Notes: generated by a model not told the origin, from the letters alone. Shown: positions 1-7,278, numbered from the stretch's first letter. The stretch: DNA of 23,028 nt from a bacterium (Candidatus Gribaldobacteria) CG07_land_8_20_14_0_80_33_18 (GCA_002779425.1 PEWP01000034.1:1-23028), one strand, 5' to 3'. Translations and numbers: made by a program.

Positions 1-37
1 CCCCCTTCCTTTTTGCCCGCCCGAGCGTTCAGTTTTC

Positions 38-58
38 TGCTCCGCCAAAGGCGGAGCA
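38..58. repeat. Perfect palindrome downstream of tRNA-Pro
   Basis: Arms of 9 nt (TGCTCCGCC and GGCGGAGCA) are separated by AAA. The palindrome lies 3' of the minus-strand tRNA. It has no T-run, so it is not a clear intrinsic terminator, and it looks like one of the short GC-rich palindromes scattered through this window. I see no gene in bases 1-100. Confidence 0.6.
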
Positions 59-103
59 ATCAGTCGGAGTTTCGTTCAAAAAAGGTTCGAGCTAAGTATT
101 GAA

Positions 104-178
104 TGGTCGGGGCGCTGGGAGTCGCACCCAGATCACAGGACCCCCAGCCCTGCATAATAACTGTTATACTACGCCCCG
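104..178 (-). tRNA. tRNA-Pro, anticodon GGG, CCA encoded
   Basis: On the minus strand the acceptor CGGGGCG (178-172) pairs with CGCCCCG (114-108), followed by discriminator A and an encoded CCA (106-104). The anticodon stem CAGGG/TCCTG closes the loop CTGGGGG, giving anticodon GGG (145-143), which reads CCC proline codons; G37 is typical of proline tRNAs. The T stem is CTGGG/CCCAG. The D stem is weak, with one G-U pair and one T-T mismatch. The D-loop has AG where GG is usual (positions 18-19), and the T-loop is TGCGACT instead of TTCRANY, so position 55 is G. The fold is otherwise complete, so I treat it as a functional but unusual tRNA. Confidence 0.93.
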
Positions 179-188
179 TTAAATTTAG

Positions 189-194
189 TATAAT
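189..194 (+). promoter_or_regulatory. TATAAT -10 box of the 203-955 gene, probably leaderless
   Basis: A perfect TATAAT ends 8 nt before the ATG at 203, so transcription would begin at or within a few bases of the start codon. No Shine-Dalgarno sequence and no clear -35 box are visible. The leaderless reading is inferred from spacing. Confidence 0.5.
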
Positions 195-202
195 AAATTA
201 AT

Positions 203-955
203 ATGAATATTAAAAGACAGTATTCTATAGAAGTAAAAGATAAAGCAAAAGTTTTAAGAAGGAAGGGATGGACTCACAGGGAAATTGGAAAAGAGTTAGG
301 TGTTGCTTTTAGTACGGTATTTTTTTGGACTAAGGGAATGAATTTGACTCCTGAACAAAAGAAGGCAATGGAAAAAAGGCGGAATAGATACTCTTGTAAT
401 TTTGATATAGAGGCAAGACGGGTTTTAGCTCGTCGAAACCTCTCTTCCTCTTGGAAGCCAACACCAACCGATGAAGAGTTAATTCAGAGAATAATTAATT
501 TTTACAAAAAGCAAGGAAGAATTCCTTTCAAAAGAGAATTTAATAATACCTATAAAGAATATAGAAAAAGGTTTGGCAGTTGGAATAATTCTATAAAGTT
601 AGCAGGTTTTGAACCAAATCCGATTATATTCTCAAAGAAATTTATAGCTAAAGATGGCCATCTTTGTGATTCTTATGCCGAGAAAATTATTGATGACTGG
701 CTAATAAAACATCAAATAAGTCACAAAAAGAATTTTCCTTACCAGAATACAAAGATGACGGCTGATTTTTCAGTAGGCGATATTAGAATAGAATATTTTG
801 GGCTTTCTGGAGAAAACAAATTATATGATGAGATTATAAATAGAAAAAGAAAGTTTTGCCAAAAAAACAACCTCAAACTTATTGAGATTTATCCATCTGA
901 TTTATTTCCTAATCGTTTATCCAAAATCGTTAATCTAGAAGAATTAGGGAAATAA
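203..955 (+). CDS. HTH plus homing-endonuclease-associated repeat plus PD-(D/E)XK-like nuclease protein
   Basis: This 250-residue protein looks like a free-standing site-specific endonuclease. Residues about 8-45 form a helix-turn-helix (KGWTHREIGKELGVAFSTVF). Residues about 88-138 match the homing-endonuclease-associated repeat (DEELIQRIINFY, FGSWNNSIKLAGF). Residues 150-240 have the order expected of a PD-(D/E)XK fold: E160 in a helix, D188 (ADF), E197 in IEYFG, and a basic run R213-K216, followed by LIEIYPSDL. The gene sits between a tRNA gene and bL28, and its stop codon abuts the convergent bL28 stop with no gap. No host intron or target is visible. The function is inferred from motifs; it could instead be a repair-type or degenerate nuclease. 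The ATG at 203 is chosen because a -10 box lies just upstream. Confidence 0.72.
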   Translation: MNIKRQYSIEVKDKAKVLRRKGWTHREIGKELGVAFSTVFFWTKGMNLTPEQKKAMEKRRNRYSCNFDIEARRVLARRNLSSSWKPTPTDEELIQRIINFYKKQGRIPFKREFNNTYKEYRKRFGSWNNSIKLAGFEPNPIIFSKKFIAKDGHLCDSYAEKIIDDWLIKHQISHKKNFPYQNTKMTADFSVGDIRIEYFGLSGENKLYDEIINRKRKFCQKNNLKLIEIYPSDLFPNRLSKIVNLEELGK

Positions 956-1198
956 CTATTTTCTCTTTGCCATTGCTTTGATGCATTTGGCGCAAGCTAA
1001 AATTCTTTTTTTCGAAGATAAACCCCTGGGAGCGCCTGAGGGCGCTCCCTTCTCGTTCCTGTTTGTAACAGGAACTCGAACCCATTGCAAATTGAGCTTT
1101 ACTCTTCTTTTAGTTGTGGGATTATATTTCCCTCGCAATTTTACTAATCGCCAAACTAAACTTGATTTTTTCCCGCAGATTTGGCAAACCTTAGACAT
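956..1198 (-). CDS. rpmB: Large-subunit ribosomal protein bL28 with an in-frame insertion
   Basis: bL28 is a small rRNA-binding protein of the large ribosomal subunit. The start MSKVCQICGK, the KRRVKLNLQ region and the C-terminal CAKC pair identify the zinc-type (four-cysteine) form, which is usually about 62 residues. This one is 80 residues. The excess is residues of about TNRNEKGAPSGAPRGL, encoded by two back-to-back palindromes (1028-1075) where bL28 normally has a short turn. The reading frame is intact on both sides, so the gene appears functional. It is transcribed from its own minus-strand promoter, with a -10 box 6 nt from the ATG, and converges head-on with the 203-955 gene. Confidence 0.92.
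   Translation of the reverse strand: MSKVCQICGKKSSLVWRLVKLRGKYNPTTKRRVKLNLQWVRVPVTNRNEKGAPSGAPRGLSSKKRILACAKCIKAMAKRK
1028..1075. repeat. Two adjacent palindromes inside rpmB
   Basis: GGGAGCGCC/GGCGCTCCC (1028-1049, loop TGAG) and GTTCCTGTT/AACAGGAAC (1055-1075, loop TGT) lie 5 nt apart in the bL28 coding sequence. They coincide with the residues that have no counterpart in ordinary bL28. Confidence 0.8.
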
Positions 1199-1204
1199 AG
1201 TGTT

Positions 1205-1210
1205 ATTATA
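1205..1210 (-). promoter_or_regulatory. TATAAT -10 box of rpmB, overlapping a plus-strand TATAAT
   Basis: On the minus strand TATAAT is followed by 6 nt and the bL28 ATG, a spacing that predicts a leaderless or nearly leaderless mRNA. The same AT palindrome reads TATAAT on the plus strand at 1207-1212, which may serve the divergent M50 protease gene with a leader of about 135 nt. Confidence 0.5.
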
Positions 1211-1241
1211 ATAACATAATTCTTTAGAAAATTACAATGGA

Positions 1242-1327
1242 AATAAGAACCTGCTCACTGGGAAATTCAGTTCACTTCGTTCACGAATTTCCCGCGCTCT
1301 GCGGAGCGCCTCAGCAGAACCTTGATT
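1242..1327. repeat. Composite nested palindromic repeat upstream of the M50 gene
   Basis: The outer words AATAAGAACCTGC (1242-1254) and GCAGAACCTTGATT (1314-1327) are identical to the words flanking a short hairpin at 5221-5252. Between them lie a 34-nt palindrome (1260-1293, GGGAAATTC/GAATTTCCC), recurring inverted at 11748-11781, and a second hairpin GCGCTC/GAGCGC (1294-1309). The arrangement suggests insertion of palindromes into the loop of an older hairpin. Confidence 0.75.
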
Positions 1328-1358
1328 CCATAATTTTCACTTCGTTTCAATTATGGAA
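1326..1358 (+). promoter_or_regulatory. Hairpin sequestering the M50 start codon
   Basis: TTCCATAATT (1326-1335) is perfectly complementary to AATTATGGAA (1349-1358), and the ATG at 1353-1355 lies in the 3' arm. If it forms in the mRNA, this 10-bp hairpin would hide the start codon. Regulation of translation is inferred. Confidence 0.5.
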
Positions 1359-1985
1359 ATAATATCTTTTATTTTTATAATTCTCATTTTTCTTTTTTCC
1401 ATTATTATCCATGAGGTTTCTCATGGGGCAATGGCTGATTATCTTGGGGACCCAACAGCTAAATTAGCCGGCCGTTTAACTCTGAATCCAATAAAGCATT
1501 TAGACCCTATTGGTTCTATTTTTGTCCCATTAATGTTGATTATTTCGAGAGTAGGTATAATTTTTGGTTGGGCAAAACCGGTTCCAATAAATCCCTTTAA
1601 TTTAAAGGACAAGGTTTATGGTCAAGCCAAAGTTGCCCTCGCTGGCCCCTTAGCCAATATCTTAGTTGCTTTGATTTTTGGAATAGCCCTGAGATTTTTA
1701 CCTTTTTTATTTTCAACTCAGATTGGAGCAAAGTTAATAATTATCTTCAGTTATATAGTTTGGATAAACCTTGTTTTGGCTATTTTCAATCTCATGCCAA
1801 TTCCTCCTTTGGATGGTTCCCATATTCTTTTTACTTTTTTGCCGAAACAATTTGATAAGCTAAAAATATTTTTAATTCAATACCAACTTTTTATTTTACT
1901 TTTTTTTATTTTCTTTGGCTTTTCACTGATAATTCCCTTAGTAAAATGGGCATTTCATTTGATTGTAGGAATTCCTTTCTCTTAA
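1353..1985 (+). CDS. M50 family (site-2 protease type) membrane zinc metallopeptidase
   Basis: This intramembrane metalloprotease would cleave substrate helices within the cytoplasmic membrane. The protein is 210 residues and strongly hydrophobic. The first membrane segment (about 3-20) runs into HEVSH (20-24), the HExxH zinc and catalytic motif with H20, E21 and H24. ALAGPLANILVAL (95-107) is the conserved mid-region, and NLMPIPPLDG (146-155) carries the third zinc ligand D154. About five hydrophobic segments are visible. There is no PDZ domain, as in the compact M50B/SpoIVFB-like group common in small genomes. The gene diverges from bL28 and precedes the uS12 promoter, so it is probably a single-gene unit. 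The physiological substrate is not predictable. Confidence 0.92.
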   Translation: MEIISFIFIILIFLFSIIIHEVSHGAMADYLGDPTAKLAGRLTLNPIKHLDPIGSIFVPLMLIISRVGIIFGWAKPVPINPFNLKDKVYGQAKVALAGPLANILVALIFGIALRFLPFLFSTQIGAKLIIIFSYIVWINLVLAIFNLMPIPPLDGSHILFTFLPKQFDKLKIFLIQYQLFILLFFIFFGFSLIIPLVKWAFHLIVGIPFS

Positions 1986-1991
1986 TATTTA

Positions 1992-2020
1992 TTGACATTC
2001 CCAAATTTATTTGCTAATTT
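1992..2020 (+). promoter_or_regulatory. Promoter of the rpsL-rpsG-fusA unit
   Basis: A consensus TTGACA (1992-1997) is separated by 17 nt from TAATTT (2015-2020), which is preceded by TGC, an extended -10 element. The expected start near 2027 leaves a leader of about 60 nt before uS12. I see no terminator between M50 and this promoter. Confidence 0.65.
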
Positions 2021-2085
2021 AAACTTTAACGCCAAGTGCGTCATTATTTTTTTAAAATTCGCTTAAGCATTTTGCGCGAAAGAAC

Positions 2086-2508
2086 ATGCCAACCATTCAT
2101 CAATTAATAAAAAAACCGAGAAAAATATCCAAAAAAAAGGCAAAAACAAAAGCCCTAACTTTTGGGTTCAATGTCATTAAGAATCGTCCGCGATATTATT
2201 TTTCTTCATTAAAACGTGGAATTTGTCTTAAGGTTTATACTGTTACTCCCAAAAAGCCAAATTCAGCTCTGCGAAAAGTGGCTAGAGTTAAATTAAGTAA
2301 TGGGATGGAAGTAACTGCTTATATTCCTGGAGAGGGTCATAATCTTCAAGAACACTCAATTGTTTTAATTCGAGGAGGAAAAGTAAAAGATTTGTCGGGA
2401 GTAAGATATCATATTGTTAGAGGGATATTAGATACAGCTGGCGTTGAAGCAAGAAAACAAAAAAGGTCCAAATATGGAATGAAAAAAGAGAAAGTAACGA
2501 CTAAATGA
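2086..2508 (+). CDS. rpsL: Small-subunit ribosomal protein uS12
   Basis: uS12 lies at the decoding centre of the 30S subunit. The 140-residue protein carries [17 protein letters not shown] (54-70), with K57 equivalent to the Lys42 streptomycin site of E. coli, and [17 protein letters not shown]. It has the longer N-terminal linker ([19 protein letters not shown]) also seen in Firmicutes-type S12. The loop usually written KDLPGVRYH reads KDLSGVRYH, so the conserved proline (E. coli Pro90) is S104 here. The gene is the first of the str-type block and is followed by uS7 after 23 nt. No Shine-Dalgarno sequence precedes the ATG. Confidence 0.97.
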   Translation: MPTIHQLIKKPRKISKKKAKTKALTFGFNVIKNRPRYYFSSLKRGICLKVYTVTPKKPNSALRKVARVKLSNGMEVTAYIPGEGHNLQEHSIVLIRGGKVKDLSGVRYHIVRGILDTAGVEARKQKRSKYGMKKEKVTTK

Positions 2509-2531
2509 GAATTAAGTAAAAGATAAAATCT

Positions 2532-2996
2532 ATGGCCAAAAAATTTAAACAACATATTATTCAGCCAGATTCTATTTATAATAACATTTTAGTGGCGAAA
2601 TTTATTAATCAGATAATGAGAAAAGGAAAGAAAACAATTGCTCAAAAGATTGTTTATAATGCCTTTAAAAAAATTAAAGAACAAACAAAAGAAGACCCTT
2701 TAGTTATTTTTAAAAAGGCATTAGAAAATGCTGGTCCGCTTCTTGAAGTTCGGCCGCAAAGAATAGGGGGAGCAACTTATCAAATTCCAAGAGAAGTTAA
2801 TGAAAAAAGAAGATTAAGTTTGGCATTAAAATGGCTCGTTAAAGTAGCCAAATCAAAAAAAGGGAAACCAATGGAAGAAAAGTTGGCTTCTGAAATTATT
2901 GCAGCTTTTAATAATGAAGGAGAAGTAATCAGAAAAAAAATAAATTTACATAAAATGGCCGAAGCTAATCGAGCTTTTGCCAGCTTAGCCCGCTGA
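2532..2996 (+). CDS. rpsG: Small-subunit ribosomal protein uS7
   Basis: uS7 nucleates assembly of the 30S head and contacts the E-site tRNA. The 154-residue length is normal. Family motifs include [20 protein letters not shown] (23-42), [19 protein letters not shown] (63-81) with YQIPREV after it, [10 protein letters not shown], and the C-terminal [14 protein letters not shown]. It follows uS12 as in most bacterial str operons. The TGA stop is followed by a 123-nt spacer that contains repeats before fusA. Confidence 0.97.
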   Translation: MAKKFKQHIIQPDSIYNNILVAKFINQIMRKGKKTIAQKIVYNAFKKIKEQTKEDPLVIFKKALENAGPLLEVRPQRIGGATYQIPREVNEKRRLSLALKWLVKVAKSKKGKPMEEKLASEIIAAFNNEGEVIRKKINLHKMAEANRAFASLAR

Positions 2997-3044
2997 TATC
3001 CGCTCGGACACCTTGCTTCAGGGAGCACGCAGTCGGCTATAAAG

Positions 3045-3066
3045 GGAGCAAGGATGTCCTCGCTCC
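3045..3066 (+). repeat. Hairpin in the rpsG-fusA spacer
   Basis: GGAGCAAGGA and TCCTCGCTCC pair with one mismatch around a 2-nt loop. The downstream sequence is only mildly T-rich (TTATTAGTTT), so an attenuator or terminator is possible but weak. Confidence 0.45.
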
Positions 3067-3080
3067 TTATTAGTTTAGAA

Positions 3081-3115
3081 ATTAAAAATTAAAAATTAAA
3101 AATTAAAAATTAAAA
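3081..3115. repeat. Heptanucleotide tandem array, ATTAAAA x5
   Basis: Five exact copies of ATTAAAA end 4 nt before the EF-G start codon. The array occupies the place where a Shine-Dalgarno sequence would lie. Confidence 0.9.
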
Positions 3116-3119
3116 TATT

Positions 3120-5225
3120 ATGCCCAGAGCTTATCCGATAGAAAAAACTAGAAATATAGGCATTATCGCTCATATTGACGCCGGGAAAACTACTGTTACC
3201 GAGCGAATTTTATTTTACACTGGCGTTTCCCATAAAATTGGTGAAGTTCATGATGGAGAAGCAATTATGGATTGGATGATTCAAGAGAGAGAAAGAGGAA
3301 TTACTATTACTTCAGCTGCCATAACTTGCCATTGGGTGCCATTGGATTGGGAACAAAAAAAAGAAAACGAGTATCAAATAAATATTATTGATACTCCCGG
3401 TCATATTGATTTCACGGTTGAAGTTCAGCGTTCGCTTCGGGTATTGGATGGAGCAATAGTTGTTTTTGATGGGGTCGCAGGGGTTGAGCCACAATCAGAA
3501 ACAGTTTGGCGACAAGCTGATAAATTTAAAGTGCCAAGAATTTGTTTTATTAATAAATTAGATAGGATGGGCGCTAATTTTGAAAAAAGCTTAGAAAGCA
3601 TTCAGCAACGGCTTACTGTAAATGCCATACCAGTTCAAATTCCAATTGGAAGAGAAGATGATTTTTTGGGAGTAATTGACCTTTTGAAAATGAAAGCGTT
3701 ATATTTTGAGGGAGAATTTGGTGAAAAAATAAAAGAAAAAGAAATTCCGGCGAACCTAAAAAAAGAAGCTGAAAAAGCTCGACAAAATTTAGTGGAGAGA
3801 ATAGCGGCTGAAGACCATTCCCTTTTAGAAAAGTTTTTAGCTAATGAAGAGATTAATTTAGAGAGTTTGCAACAAGTTTTAAGAAAAGCAGTCCTCGATT
3901 ATAAATTAGTTCCGATACTTTGTGGTTCAGCGCTAAAAAATAAAGGCATTCAACCGATTTTAGATGCTGTTTGTTATTATTTTCCTTCTCCTTCCGACCT
4001 CCCTCCCATTAAAGGAAACGATCCAAAAACTGGTGAGTTAATAGAGCGGAAACACAATGATTCCGAACCTTTTTCAGCTTTAGTTTTTAAAATTGCCGCT
4101 GATCCTTTTGTCGGGACTTTAAGTTATTTTAGAGTTTATTCAGGACAATTGAAAAAAGGTTCTTATATTTTAAATTCAACTACTGGTGAAAAGGAAAGGA
4201 TTAGCCGACTTCTGCGAATGCATGCCGATCAGAGATTTGAATTAGATGAATTATTTGCTGGTGATATTGGCGCTACTGTTGGTTTAAAGAAAACTTTTAC
4301 TGGTCATACTCTCTGCTTGGAAGATAATCCTATTTTACTTGAGAAAATTACTTTCCCCGAGCCAGTAATTTCTATTAGAATTGAGCCAGAAGCGAAAGCG
4401 GAACAGGAAAAACTGTTTTTAACCTTAAAAAAATTAACTGAAGAGGACCCAACTTTTAGATATAAACAAGATTTAGAGACAGGAGAAACCATTATTTCTG
4501 GTATGGGAGAATTACATTTAGAAGTTTTAGTTGATCGAATGAAAAGAGAGTTTAAGGTGGGAGTTTCAGTAGGCAAGCCCCAGGTTGCTTATAAAGAAAC
4601 AATTTTAAAAGAGGCGAAAGCTGAAGGTAAATATATTCATCAATCTGGTGGCCGGGGGCAATATGGTCATGTATTTTTGAAAGTCAAACCAAAAAAAAGA
4701 GGAGAGGGATTTGAGTTTATTGATAAGATAAAAGGAGCAACTATTCCTTCTGAGTTTATTCCAGCAGTAGAAAAAGGAGTAAAAGAAGCGCTGACCAAAG
4801 GGGTTTTAGCTGGTTATCCAATAATTGATATGGAAGTTACGCTTTTTGACGGTTCTTATCATGAAGTTGATTCTTCAGAAATTGCTTTTAAAATTGCCGG
4901 CGCTTCAGCTTTACAAACTGCCTGTAAAAATGCCGGAATAATTCTTCTTGAACCAATTATGAAATTAGAAGTTATTGTTCCTTCGGAATTTTTTGGCGAT
5001 GTGATTGGAGATTTAAATAGACGTCGAGGGTTAATTGAAGAGACAAAAGATAGAACCAATTTAAAAGTGATTGACGCTAAAGTTCCTTTAGCCGAGATGT
5101 TTGGTTATGCCACCACTTTAAGGTCCTTGACTCAGGGTCGCGGAACATTTACAATGGAATTTGACCACTATGATAAAGTACCGGAGAATATAACTCAGGA
5201 AATTATTGAAGGAAAAAGAAAATAA
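3120..5225 (+). CDS. fusA: Translation elongation factor G
   Basis: EF-G is the GTPase that drives tRNA-mRNA translocation and works with ribosome recycling factor. At 701 residues it has full length. The G domain shows AHIDAGKT (17-24, P-loop), RGITITSAA (switch I), DTPGH (91-95, G3) and NKLD (145-148, G4), with GSALKNKG for G5. Domain II, domain III ([14 protein letters not shown]), domain IV ([12 protein letters not shown], the translocation loop region) and domain V ([26 protein letters not shown]) follow in order. It lies between uS7 and a small antitoxin-like gene in an otherwise standard str order. Translation appears to start without a Shine-Dalgarno sequence, after the AT-rich tandem array. 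Confidence 0.98.
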   Translation: MPRAYPIEKTRNIGIIAHIDAGKTTVTERILFYTGVSHKIGEVHDGEAIMDWMIQERERGITITSAAITCHWVPLDWEQKKENEYQINIIDTPGHIDFTVEVQRSLRVLDGAIVVFDGVAGVEPQSETVWRQADKFKVPRICFINKLDRMGANFEKSLESIQQRLTVNAIPVQIPIGREDDFLGVIDLLKMKALYFEGEFGEKIKEKEIPANLKKEAEKARQNLVERIAAEDHSLLEKFLANEEINLESLQQVLRKAVLDYKLVPILCGSALKNKGIQPILDAVCYYFPSPSDLPPIKGNDPKTGELIERKHNDSEPFSALVFKIAADPFVGTLSYFRVYSGQLKKGSYILNSTTGEKERISRLLRMHADQRFELDELFAGDIGATVGLKKTFTGHTLCLEDNPILLEKITFPEPVISIRIEPEAKAEQEKLFLTLKKLTEEDPTFRYKQDLETGETIISGMGELHLEVLVDRMKREFKVGVSVGKPQVAYKETILKEAKAEGKYIHQSGGRGQYGHVFLKVKPKKRGEGFEFIDKIKGATIPSEFIPAVEKGVKEALTKGVLAGYPIIDMEVTLFDGSYHEVDSSEIAFKIAGASALQTACKNAGIILLEPIMKLEVIVPSEFFGDVIGDLNRRRGLIEETKDRTNLKVIDAKVPLAEMFGYATTLRSLTQGRGTFTMEFDHYDKVPENITQEIIEGKRK

Positions 5226-5252
5226 GAACCTGCCTTCGGCAGAACCTTGATT
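5221..5252. repeat. Short hairpin repeat after fusA, related to the 1242-1327 element
   Basis: The hairpin CTGCC-TTC-GGCAG (5230-5242) is flanked by AATAAGAACCTGC and GCAGAACCTTGATT, the same words that bound the larger element at 1242-1327. The first word contains the fusA stop codon. Confidence 0.75.
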
Positions 5253-5278
5253 TCTGCGGAAAATAAGGGATTATATTT

Positions 5279-5485
5279 ATGGATTTAGAAGAAATTAAAA
5301 AATTTATAAATTCCGAAGGAGAAAAAATTATTTTAATAGAAAATGGAAAACCAGTTTTAGTTGTAATGAAATATAATGATTATAAGAATAAATTTTTTAA
5401 AGAGAATAATTCAGGAGAAATTTTTGATGAGCAAACCCAAACAGAAGATAAAAATGATTTAACAATTGAAGATTTACCATTTTAA
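5279..5485 (+). CDS. Small Phd/YefM antitoxin-like protein without a visible toxin
   Basis: The 68-residue acidic protein resembles the N-terminal half of Phd/YefM antitoxins: an IKKFI helix, then EKIILIENGKPVLVVMKYNDY (14-34), where the I-x-ENGKP-x-x-V-x-M-x-Y-x-DY pattern is characteristic. The C-terminal tail is acidic and ends LTIEDLPF. In classical toxin-antitoxin pairs the toxin gene directly follows. Here the next gene is EF-Tu, 91 nt away with its own promoter, and no small toxin ORF is present on either side. It may act as a stand-alone DNA-binding regulator of the translation genes. That role is inferred; the family match rests on a short motif. Confidence 0.65.
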   Translation: MDLEEIKKFINSEGEKIILIENGKPVLVVMKYNDYKNKFFKENNSGEIFDEQTQTEDKNDLTIEDLPF

Positions 5486-5506
5486 TTCCTAAAAGGTCGT
5501 TTATAG

Positions 5507-5534
5507 TTGACTTTTATTTTTAAATTTATATAAT
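5507..5534 (+). promoter_or_regulatory. Promoter of tuf
   Basis: TTGACT (5507-5512) is followed after 16 nt by TATAAT (5529-5534), giving an expected start near 5541 and a leader of about 36 nt made almost only of A and T. It would let EF-Tu be expressed above the level of the upstream operon. Confidence 0.65.
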
Positions 5535-5576
5535 AATTATATAAATTATTATATAATTAAAATATAATTAAATATT

Positions 5577-6770
5577 ATGGCTGAAAAATTCGAAAGAATA
5601 AAACCCCATCTTAATATTGGAACAATTGGTCATGTTGATCATGGTAAAACTACTTTAACAGCTGCCATTTTAAAAATCTCAGGATTGCGAGGTTTTAAGG
5701 CCTCAAAGAAAGGAGTAGAAGATATTGATTCCGCACCGGAAGAAAGAGCTCGTGGTTTAACAATTAATATTTGCCATACGGAATTTGAGACTTCAAAGCG
5801 CCATTATGCATTAATTGATTGCCCTGGTCATGCTGACTATATTAAAAATATGATTATTGGTGCCGCTCAGATGGATGGAGCAATTTTAGTTGTTTCTGCG
5901 CCAGATGGAGTAATGCCTCAAACCAGAGAACATATTCTTTTAGCTCGACAAGTAGGGCTTAATAATATAATTGTCTTTTTAAATAAAGTTGACCAGGTTG
6001 ATGATTCAGAGATGATTACCTTAGTGGAATCTGAAATAAGAGATTTACTTAAAAAATATAAATTTCCCGGCGATGAAATTCCGATAGTAAAGGGATCGGC
6101 TTTAAAGGCGTTAGAGGCCAATTCTGTTGAGGATGAAAAAGCAAAATCCATTATTGAGTTATTAGATAAGATAGACGAATATATTCCTGAACCAGAAAGA
6201 TTACTTAATCAACCATTTTTAATGGCAATTGAGGATATCTTTTCTATTGAAGGCAGGGGTACAGTGGCTACGGGAAGAATAGAGCGAGGAGTTTTAAAAC
6301 CAGGAGAGGAAGTAGAGGTTATTGGGATTAGACCGACCCAGAAAACAGTAGCAGTTAGCGTTGAGATGTTTAATAAAAGTTTAGATGAAGGTAGGGCCGG
6401 CGACAATGTAGGGATTTTACTTCGCGGCTTTAAAAAAGAAGATGTTGAAAGGGGACAGGTTTTGGCTAAGCCAAATAGCGTTACCCCTCATGATGAATTT
6501 GAAGCAGAAACCTATATTTTGAGTAAAGAAGAAGGCGGTAGACACACACCTTTCTTTTCTGGTTATAAACCTCAATTCTATGTTAGAACAGCTGATGTAA
6601 CAGGAGATGTAATTTTACCAGAAGGAACAGAGATGGTTATGCCTGGAGATACTGTCAATCTTAAAGTTAAATTAATAACTCCGGTTGCCCTTGAAGAAAA
6701 ACAGAGATTTGCTATTAGAGAAGGAGGAAAAACAGTGGGAGCAGGAGTGGTAATAAAAATCATTAAATAA
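5577..6770 (+). CDS. tuf: Translation elongation factor Tu
   Basis: EF-Tu delivers aminoacyl-tRNA to the ribosomal A site as a GTP complex. The 397-residue protein has GHVDHGKT (18-25), DCPGH (81-85, with the catalytic His85), NKVD (136-139) and GSALKALE, followed by the two beta-barrel domains ([45 protein letters not shown]). The Mg-binding switch I threonine is kept in RGLTIN, but the next residues read ICHTEF where TSHVEY or a close variant is usual. It stands between the antitoxin-like gene and uS10, a standard str-S10 junction, and has its own promoter. Confidence 0.98.
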   Translation: MAEKFERIKPHLNIGTIGHVDHGKTTLTAAILKISGLRGFKASKKGVEDIDSAPEERARGLTINICHTEFETSKRHYALIDCPGHADYIKNMIIGAAQMDGAILVVSAPDGVMPQTREHILLARQVGLNNIIVFLNKVDQVDDSEMITLVESEIRDLLKKYKFPGDEIPIVKGSALKALEANSVEDEKAKSIIELLDKIDEYIPEPERLLNQPFLMAIEDIFSIEGRGTVATGRIERGVLKPGEEVEVIGIRPTQKTVAVSVEMFNKSLDEGRAGDNVGILLRGFKKEDVERGQVLAKPNSVTPHDEFEAETYILSKEEGGRHTPFFSGYKPQFYVRTADVTGDVILPEGTEMVMPGDTVNLKVKLITPVALEEKQRFAIREGGKTVGAGVVIKIIK

Positions 6771-6793
6771 AATAAGGATAAAATTTAAAATTG

Positions 6794-7132
6794 ATGGTTA
6801 AGAAAGCAATAAAAGAAACTGAAGTTTCTTCAAAAATTAAGATTAAATTAAAATCTTACGACCATAAACTTATAGATAACAGTTGTCGTCAAATTGTTGA
6901 AATTGGTTTACGGAACAATGTTGAAATAAAGGGACCAATTCCTTTACCTACCGAGGTTCATAAATATACTGTTAATCGTTCAAGTTTTGTTCATAAAGAC
7001 AGTAGAGAGCAGTTTGAGATGAGAATTCATAAAAGATTGATAGAGATTTTAAACCCTAATCAAAGATTTATTGAAGCTCTTAAGGAGATAAATCTTCCGG
7101 CTGGAATAGAGATTGAAATAAAAACGGTATAA
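6794..7132 (+). CDS. rpsJ: Small-subunit ribosomal protein uS10
   Basis: uS10 is a 30S head protein (also NusE in transcription antitermination). Family signatures are KIKIKLKSYDHKLIDNSC, GPIPLPTEVHKYTVNRSSFVHKDSREQFEMRIHKRLI (read in two parts) and the C-terminal LPAGIEIEIK. The ATG at 6794 gives 112 residues; a TTG immediately before it would add one residue and is less likely. It opens the S10 block 23 nt after tuf. The 146-nt spacer to uL3 holds a strong hairpin. Confidence 0.96.
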   Translation: MVKKAIKETEVSSKIKIKLKSYDHKLIDNSCRQIVEIGLRNNVEIKGPIPLPTEVHKYTVNRSSFVHKDSREQFEMRIHKRLIEILNPNQRFIEALKEINLPAGIEIEIKTV

Positions 7133-7236
7133 AAAAGAACGCTGCGTTATAAACTTCGTTTTAACTTTCAACAATGAAAACAAAAAAATTGTTAAAAATT
7201 CTTTAAATAAAAAACAGATTAAGTGAATAGCTTGGG

Positions 7237-7271
7237 AATTGAAAATCCCGCTATCAGCGGGATTTTCAATT
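7237..7271 (+). promoter_or_regulatory. 16-bp perfect hairpin just upstream of rplC
   Basis: AATTGAAAATCCCGCT and AGCGGGATTTTCAATT flank the loop ATC, and the hairpin ends 7 nt before the uL3 ATG. No T-run follows. It could affect initiation of uL3, mark a processing site, or be a mobile palindrome. Confidence 0.6.
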
Positions 7272-7278
7272 AGTTTGT

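Noticed and set aside
978..1211. Plus-strand open frame opposite bL28
   Set aside because: It is antisense to a clearly recognised ribosomal protein gene and has no recognisable domain.
3013..3043. Possible promoter for fusA (TTGCTT with TATAAA)
   Set aside because: The spacing is 19 nt and both boxes are weak, so fusA is more simply read with the uS12-uS7 transcript.
3081..3115. Tandem arrays considered as a CRISPR array
   Set aside because: Units are 7-8 nt without spacers and no cas gene is present.
5279..5485. Complete toxin-antitoxin module at the antitoxin-like gene
   Set aside because: No toxin-sized frame lies next to it; the neighbours are EF-G and EF-Tu.
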